From Nyssa sinensis (Eukaryota > Streptophyta > Magnoliopsida > Cornales > Nyssaceae), in NCBI GenBank assembly GCA_008638375.1, contig CM018046.1:45543206-45607205 (forward strand): DNA of 64,000 nt, written 5' to 3'. Within the stretch, counting starts at the first letter, position 1. Every line of letters starts with the position of its first letter. Under the pieces are notes generated by a model. It worked only from the letters and a program-made list of their open reading frames with translations. It made no database searches and had not been told where the DNA came from. The position numbers and the translations under genes were made by a program. Shown in pieces: positions 58,301 to 64,000 of this stretch.

Positions 58301-60344
58301 TGGAAAACAATACAACAGGAGACTTATATATGTTTTTTTTTTTGGTAGCTAAGGCTTATTTTATTTGATTTTTTGATAGGTAAATCACACACACATATGG
58401 GAAGGTGGAAGAGATACCAACTAAGCTAAAGCTTGTTCGTTGTAGCTAACTTGCACCATACACTGTGTGCTTACAAATTGTGGTTTTTTTTTTTTTTGGG
58501 GGGGGGGGGGGGGGGGCTGGGGTGTGTTTTGCCACACAAATTTGAAACATAACAAAAACTACTTGATCTTTTACATTCAACATAGTGCATTTAAACATTA
58601 TACATGATGAAAAATTCCCACACAGAGCAAGTCCTAGAAAGCTTTTGACACCTTCTCTCACCAAGTTTATCAGGTCAGACGATTGAACATACTTTGCTAA
58701 TACTATATGTTGACATTTAAGATAAGAAATCGAAGACCAAGAAGAATCAATTTGTCCCTTGTGTTGTGGTTTGTTAACATACATAAAGAAATAAAAATTT
58801 GTTTACTTACTCTTTTAATTTGGTGGAGTTTTTTTTTACGTGTCAAAAAAACATTTGGTTGAGTTTTTGATGAGTCTTTTAATTTGGTTGATTGCTGAAA
58901 ATTTGTACCAAAAAAGTACAAAAATTAAGATAAAAATAATCATCATTGTAAAGTATAAAAAGAAATAAAGTATAGTATACTCATGATCAAATGTATATTG
59001 ACAGATGATGTCCTACGCTTGTGCCCTATTTTCATGTATTATGGATCAAATGCACGGTACAAGAAGATGCTGGATACACACTGAAAGATGACATGACAGC
59101 CTAATAGGAAAGTTTGGTGTGCATGTTTGTCTTAAAACGAGATCTGTTCTGTGCTTCACTTGTAAAAAATCAGGCCTATCAAAATATAGTTGCATCAATG
59201 CTGATAGTGACCTCATAACATCATTTAAGAGCGTTTGATGCATATTTTTCGGTTCACAATCTAGCACAAAAAGATAGCTACCTCCTCGTATGTGATTATA
59301 AAGCAAAGGTTGAGATAGAAGGAAACAAATTCACTACAACAGCATACAAAAAAATGTCATAAAAATAGCGCCGAAAAAATTGCCAATTTCCCATATGGAT
59401 ATGATGTGTACCAAATGTATTCATTAGATGTAACGTTAGGTATTCTAGTCCACTGGATGACAACTATGGCTTGGAAGCATAGTTAATCATATACTGGAAC
59501 TCCCCTGATGCGGGTCAAGACCCAAAATGAACAAGCCAGAAAGTATTTCTGTAGATTTGAAAGCCAATTTAACCAATCCCCATGTCAATGGATACTGGCA
59601 TAACCAACCAAGTTTTCAAGTAAACGATGCTGAATAGAGATCCTAAACAGTTAGAACAATAACTTATTGTCCAAACAAACAATGCAGAGGTCATCAAACA
59701 TAGTAGTCACGAGGTAATTCACAGGTGAAAATATAAATCAAGAGCCATAAGGGCCAGAAAAGAGACTATAAAGCCATTATTACCCATTTTTGTCCCACCA
59801 ACAGAAATAATTTCATGCTTCATTTGTATATAATTGTAATATTATTTTTACCCAACTAACAAGGAAGTACCTGGTATTCAGCTCTTTCTGCAAGCAGGAG
59901 CAGAACTTTGCTGATTTCACGCAAGACAAGAAGAGTCAAACGTGCATCCATCTGAACAGCTTCAATTTCTTCCTGAATGCGTGATATAATTCTTGAGATA
60001 TGTTCTTTGGAGGGAACACTTCCACGGCTTGACACTGGAAATACAGTATTAACAAGATCCGACAGGCGACTCAAGCAGAGGGCCAAGAAAGCGGTCTGAA
60101 ATATTTCAATGGCAGCAACCATTTGATCTTTTCCCACTGAACTTATAGCTGGTAGAACTCCTTTGACATCCGTGTCCCGTGAAATCCTTTCAAGAAGATT
60201 TTCTACCATAGAAAAAAGCTTCGGATACCCCACAGTAAATATCTCTTTCACAAAGCTTGATGCAGTGAAAGCAGACTTCATTTGGCTCGCAAAATATTTC
60301 ACGAATGCCTCCCAAACACGATCTGTTAACATTGGGTCACCTTC
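55302..60344 (-). CDS. COG5: Conserved oligomeric Golgi complex subunit 5 (C-terminal part, frameshifted last exon)
   Basis: Two minus-strand exons are visible: 60344-59871 (158 residues, starting EGDPMLTDRVWEAF) and 56244-55302 (TGA). They encode the C-terminal half of COG5, with conserved stretches such as FTASSFVKEIFTVGYPKL, LERISRDTDVKGVLPAI, ELAVGQNLFPVEQLGAPYRA and DQIWKGIKATLDDYAAKVRA. COG5 belongs to lobe B of the COG tether for retrograde traffic within the Golgi; the Arabidopsis mutant is embryo yellow. After FLETSQLG the frame breaks at the GGG run 55602-55600 and conserved sequence resumes in another frame, as expected from one extra G. This is either an assembly error or a real frameshift that would replace about the last 100 residues. 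The 5' exons lie beyond the window or were not found in 60345-64000. The 3.6-kb intron holds duplicated copy B. Confidence 0.9.
56935..57760 (+). pseudogene. LINE reverse-transcriptase C-terminal fragment (copy B)
   Basis: The same LINE fragment as in copy A, with an additional short deletion after GATGGGGGTTTT and shared in-frame stops, so it was already dead before the segment was duplicated. Confidence 0.78.
58371..58441 (-). mobile_element. truncated antisense SINE (copy B)
   Basis: The same truncated SINE as at 43686-43765, with a shorter CA run. Confidence 0.68.
58484..58516. repeat. oligo-T/oligo-G tract T14-G19
   Basis: The counterpart in copy B of the tract at 43802-43837. Confidence 0.9.
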
Positions 60345-60734
60345 CTAAGAAAACAAAAGCTAGCATAAGCAAAAAGAGAAAAGAGAAGAAAAAAGAAAAT
60401 AACAAAAGCAAATGCACACACACACACGGCATTCATTCTGAAATGGCATCTTATGAAGATAAACAACATCATTGCATTACCAAACAATGAAAACATATCT
60501 TATGACAAGCAGCTTTAATTCAAAATACAGAGCATGGTCAAAACTCTCATTTTTCGAACCAAAGATTGCTTTGTAATTACATAACCAAATCGGAAAATAT
60601 TTAGGTAATTTAATGATAATTATGTGTAGAGATCACTCTAAACAGAGGGACCTCCTAATCTCATTTGAATAGTGACAATTTAAAAAAAAAGACAGACCAG
60701 TTAAAAATGATACAGCCAAGGGCGGCAAGGTGCC

Positions 60735-61034
60735 CAAGTTGCTTATAATGCGAAGAGAGTTTGGCGGCTCTCTCCCTTGTGCATTTTTTGGGCTCTTTGG
60801 TGTGAAAGAAATTCTATAATTTTTTAGGGTAAAGAAACTCCTCTGCATAGTTTAAAGGACAAAATTCTACACTTACTTTACTTTTGGGATGTGCAATCTT
60901 TCCCTCTATGTATAAACTTTTTTGTAATTTCTTTGGAAAGGCTAAGCCACTAATGTTCGCTGGCCTTTTTTTCGTATCTTCTTTGCCCATCTTGGGCCTT
61001 CAATTATATATTTTGTTACCTATCAAAATAAATA
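60735..61034 (+). pseudogene. LINE 3' end
   Basis: The + strand shows the typical end of a plant LINE: a decayed C-terminal frame with FWALWCERNSIIF and ILHLLYFWDVQSFPL, then a 3' tail ending TTACCTATCAAAATAAATAA. It is 5'-truncated, as LINE copies usually are. It lies upstream of the visible COG5 exons, probably in an intron. Confidence 0.65.
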
Positions 61035-61107
61035 AATAAACCAAGAACAAGTGAAAATACTTTCTAAAAAATTTATAATAATCTCAGACCTAATTAAAGG
61101 CCCCAGT

Positions 61108-61502
61108 CTAAGAAGCACAAATACGGACACGGGACACGAATACGATACGACATGGACACGCAGACATGTTATTTCTCAAAAAAGTAGAACACAGGCACAG
61201 ACACAGACACATTAGGGACACGTTGAATATATATAATTTTTTATATTTTTATATGATCATATAATAAAAACCTAATGTTATTTCAATTAAAATTGGCATA
61301 AAAACACACAAATTTAAAAAATATTATTAAGATATCAAATAACAAAGCCATTAAATAAAAATTAAAGAACTTCTTCATTTAATTATCAACATCCATGATT
61401 CAAGTGCCTAGACACGTGTCCAGGAAGTGTCCGAGAGTGTTGGTGTCCGACACGTGTTTGACACAGACACGTGAGCCAAAATAGAGTGTCCGTGCTTCAT
61501 AG
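61108..61502. mobile_element. hAT-like non-autonomous element, GACAC-rich family, copy 3
   Basis: The element starts CTAAGAAGCACAAATACGGA and the reverse complement of its end reads CTATGAAGCACGGACACTC, with GACACG/CGTGTC subterminal repeats. GCCCCAGT (61100-61107) and GCCCTAGT (61503-61510) flank it and match at seven of eight bases. The 395-bp element has no coding capacity. Confidence 0.68.
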
Positions 61503-61510
61503 GCCCTAGT

Positions 61511-62980
61511 AGACTCGTATAACTCCTTTTAAGCTCACTACCAAATTATTTTGGCCATTAAATAAATCCAATGTGAGCCATATGCTACAAAAGCCAATTT
61601 TTATAGATATTTTGGTAGATATGAACCTCTTCTTTTTGTAAATGGGTTTGCTCCCCTTAGGCACCTTTTATGCAATATACTTGCCTATAAAGGGGTAATG
61701 ATCTGATAATCGGCCTGCCATTCCTAACTTTACAGTGTAGTATTCTCAAGCAGTATCCTCAAAAATAGGTTTGCCCCCCTTGGGAATCTCTTCAAGAAGG
61801 TTAAGGGATACAAAGATGAAACCAATGAGTTGCTTCAGGCAGGAGACCAAATAATGAGTCAGGTTTGCATATTCATGTTATGCGCCATGGTAGCAATGAA
61901 TAAATGGATCATTTATATTATCATCACCCAGTACCCTATTTATTGTGGCAAAGATTGTTCTATATGGCAAGAATTTGTTGGCCAGTGCCTCAGAGCATCA
62001 CAAATCTTTTAGCAATTTCTTCTAGGGCCATTGGTGGGCAAAATGGAAGCAAAGTGCCAAGGTTTTGTGCTAGGCTAGCAACCCACATGGTAGTGGAGAA
62101 GCAATCTTACTCTTAAGTCCAAAAGGTATGATTGTCCAATGATAATGATGATTTGGAATGTGGAATCCCGTCTTTGGTCTGTCATCAGAGTGAATAACCA
62201 GTAACCAAAAACCTGCTTTCATATCAAATTTTGAAAAAATCTAAGCTTGTGGCAGATTTAGAAAAAGAACTTCCCTCTTGGGAAAGGGAAATGTGTCATA
62301 CATTAGGAAATGATTAACAGGTTGGTGGTAGTGGGTTCAACAAGTCCCTCCTTTTCCAATAGGACAACTTCCTGGAGAGCCAGTGATGCATTCCTATACG
62401 ACTGGCTTTAGTGGGATTTATGTCTTCTTTCTTTTTAAAAGGTAATGAAATGAAAAATCTGAGTTTTTCCATAGAGGAAAGGGACATTTGAAAAGGAACT
62501 CAGAATGAGAATTAGCACAAGATGTTTGGAAAATGGATTCACGAATAGGAGACAAAACTTCAATGGGATAAAGATGATAAAGTTCATGATAACAAGTGAA
62601 TTTTATACTTCAAACCATTTGGATTCCAGGAAACTTTTTTGATGCCTGAAGGATATAAATCCAAGAATAAGATATTTGCCAGTAAGTCTTGAGCCATAAA
62701 CTTGATGTTTAACGATGTATCTGCAAAAAAGCTGAATGAGAATGGGTTTGCTGATAAGATTAATGACAAAACTTTCTCCATTTGCTGCTCTGAAAGAACG
62801 ATAGCAAGATTCCCAGTGGGAAGATGGAAGGATGGAAGGATTTATGATGGAAGCAGCAGCTCTGGTGTCAAAAAAGGCATGGGTTTTTCATATTTTTCAA
62901 TAAGGATGTGATTTTGTTTTCCAATGGAGTTGTTGGTGCTGCAAAAACAATTGCACCCATGAAAAGGGAAATAACAGGAT
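61511..62980. other. unresolved repeat-like region
   Basis: Between the MITE and the pararetrovirus-like remnant I find no COG5 exon and no convincing frame. Codon-like stretches on both strands (61830-62116 and 62584-62911) are not recognisable. Part of the interval may belong to the downstream polyprotein region of the neighbouring remnant. Confidence 0.35.
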
Positions 62981-63990
62981 TGATGTCTAAGGCATGAAGA
63001 TTAAAACCATCTTCTTCTCAGAAAGACTCTCTGTATATGAAGAGTCTGAGAGATCCACTGCCATTGTCGGGATGGTTTCAGATGATGGTTTTTCTTCAAG
63101 ATCTTCTATTTGAGACAAGTGGTGCATTAATTTTTCTCTTTTCAGTCTCTCACGGCAGTGTTTTGCATAGTGGCATTTCTGGTGGAAGATATAACATCGA
63201 TCAGATTTTCTTCTGCCATGGTATTTTTTCTTCTTGAAATATCTCCATTTCTTTCTTCTTTTAGAAGAGAAAGAAGCAAGATTAAGTTTCAAGTGTCTCC
63301 TCCACTTATGAAAATGATGCTTCCTTTTTGGACTGCACATACCATTGTCTCTACATTTGATTTGGAGATCTAAACGATCACATGCAGGACCAAGAACTTT
63401 ACCATGCTCTTGTAACTATTTAAGAAATTTTCGTTGATTACACAGTTTCTCCAAAGCAGTAAGAGCATTTTGATAAAGTTCCCCAAGAGTAGCACTGTGA
63501 AGGGGAATACTTTGGTTTGGGAGGAGTCTGGTCATTTCCAAGTAGTTCAGAAAGAGAATTGAGAAGGGTTTGTTTAAGATTAACATCATTAATTCCATTT
63601 AGAACATAAAAACGCTTAGACATGCGATCATAACGGATTTTCAGATCTCTTCTTTTGAAGGCGCAGAACTTCATATAAAGATATTCCTCCCTTGCTTGAG
63701 AAGTGTAATGATCCCATTTGCCAAGAAATTCATTGTGGATGTGATTAATTACGGCATCCACATTTGGCATTTGTCTAACTTGGAGCTGCCTGTATGGCCC
63801 TGATGAAACCCACCATTGTCGCAGATGACCATGAAATCTGGCAACAAATTTATCAATAACAGTGGGCAAAGAAGCTCCTAGTTGGAGAAGTTCTGCCGTG
63901 TACCAAGCATGCATTTCATAGATTATGTCTCTCCATCGAGAGGGTGGATTATTATTCAAGAAAAATCCTTGAGAAGGTTATTAGCTAAGA
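62980..63990 (-). pseudogene. Endogenous caulimovirid-like (pararetrovirus) coat-protein remnant
   Basis: Three minus-strand stretches in different frames (63959-63438, 63598-63416 and 63340-62987) read as one decayed gene. They show a capsid-like region, then a Lys/Arg-rich segment, then a degenerate zinc knuckle. In the last stretch the knuckle keeps Cys49, His57 and Cys62 but has Phe at position 52 where the second Cys is expected. This order is typical of coat proteins of plant pararetroviruses integrated in eudicot genomes. At least two frame breaks separate the pieces, and no intact protease or reverse transcriptase follows in the window, so the copy is non-functional. A retrotransposon Gag is the main alternative. 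The remnant probably continues past the window edge. Confidence 0.55.
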
Positions 63991-64000
63991 AGCACGGGAC

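Larger units (their letters stand above)
56530..59487 (+). repeat. 2.96-kb duplicated segment, copy B (COG5 intron)
   Basis: The segment is collinear with 41809-44801 and has its own small indels. Its flanks (ACATGACATA on the left, CATATACTGGAACTCC on the right) do not form a direct repeat, unlike the flanks of copy A. It is antisense relative to COG5 transcription. The likely donor role is inference. Confidence 0.92.

Noticed and set aside
1..64000. CRISPR arrays, phage genes, operons, riboswitches or a new defence system
   Set aside because: The window is plant nuclear DNA; the direct repeats seen are microsatellites, tandem duplications or transposon ends, with no regular repeat-spacer arrangement and no gene cluster of linked function.

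Overview
This is a nuclear genomic window from a plant, almost certainly a eudicot and probably a woody one. The genes have plant-type GT-AG introns, AT-rich introns and intergenic DNA, chloroplast and vacuole gene families, and transposon debris of plant type (LINE, tRNA-derived SINE, Copia, hAT and Tourist-like MITEs, a caulimovirid-like remnant). I cannot name the species. There is no operon, CRISPR array or other bacterial feature.

Layout. 1-4000 (+): C-terminal seven coding exons of a 3-hydroxyisobutyryl-CoA hydrolase-like gene whose 5' part lies outside the window. 5293-27491 (-): a complete VPS16/VACUOLELESS1 gene, 15 coding exons encoding about 841 residues over 22.2 kb, with introns inflated by several nested elements. 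30263-32029 (+): a four-exon cytochrome b561-domain membrane protein with one GC-AG intron. 32587-33440: a miniature LTR element, a Copia deletion derivative with both LTRs, PBS, polypurine tract and target-site duplication. 33689-34167: two adjacent local tandem duplications. 36354-38287 (-): a three-exon small plastid membrane protein. 40565-47117 (+): a two-exon alpha/beta-hydrolase (lipase class 3-like) gene with a 5.5-kb intron. 47950-48022 (-): tRNA-Arg(ACG). About 48930-49860 (-): LINE remnant. 51054-51812 (-): an intronless VQ-motif protein with internal repeats. 55302-60344 (-): the last two coding exons of COG5, the final exon carrying an apparent one-base insertion. About 62980 to the window end (-): a decayed caulimovirid-like coat-protein region.

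The genes are ordinary, functionally unrelated plant housekeeping genes. VPS16 (vacuolar tethering) and COG5 (Golgi tethering) are both membrane-traffic genes, but nothing suggests their proximity is functional. The most unusual structure is a nearly 3-kb segment present twice in direct orientation, once in the COG5 intron and once in the lipase intron. Only the lipase-intron copy is flanked by about 190-bp direct repeats of the host sequence, with short microhomologies at both junctions. This looks like DNA copied into a widely staggered break rather than a normal transposon insertion.

Exon borders were set by hand from splice consensus and reading-frame continuity. Family names come from recognised protein motifs and remembered homologues, not from a database search.
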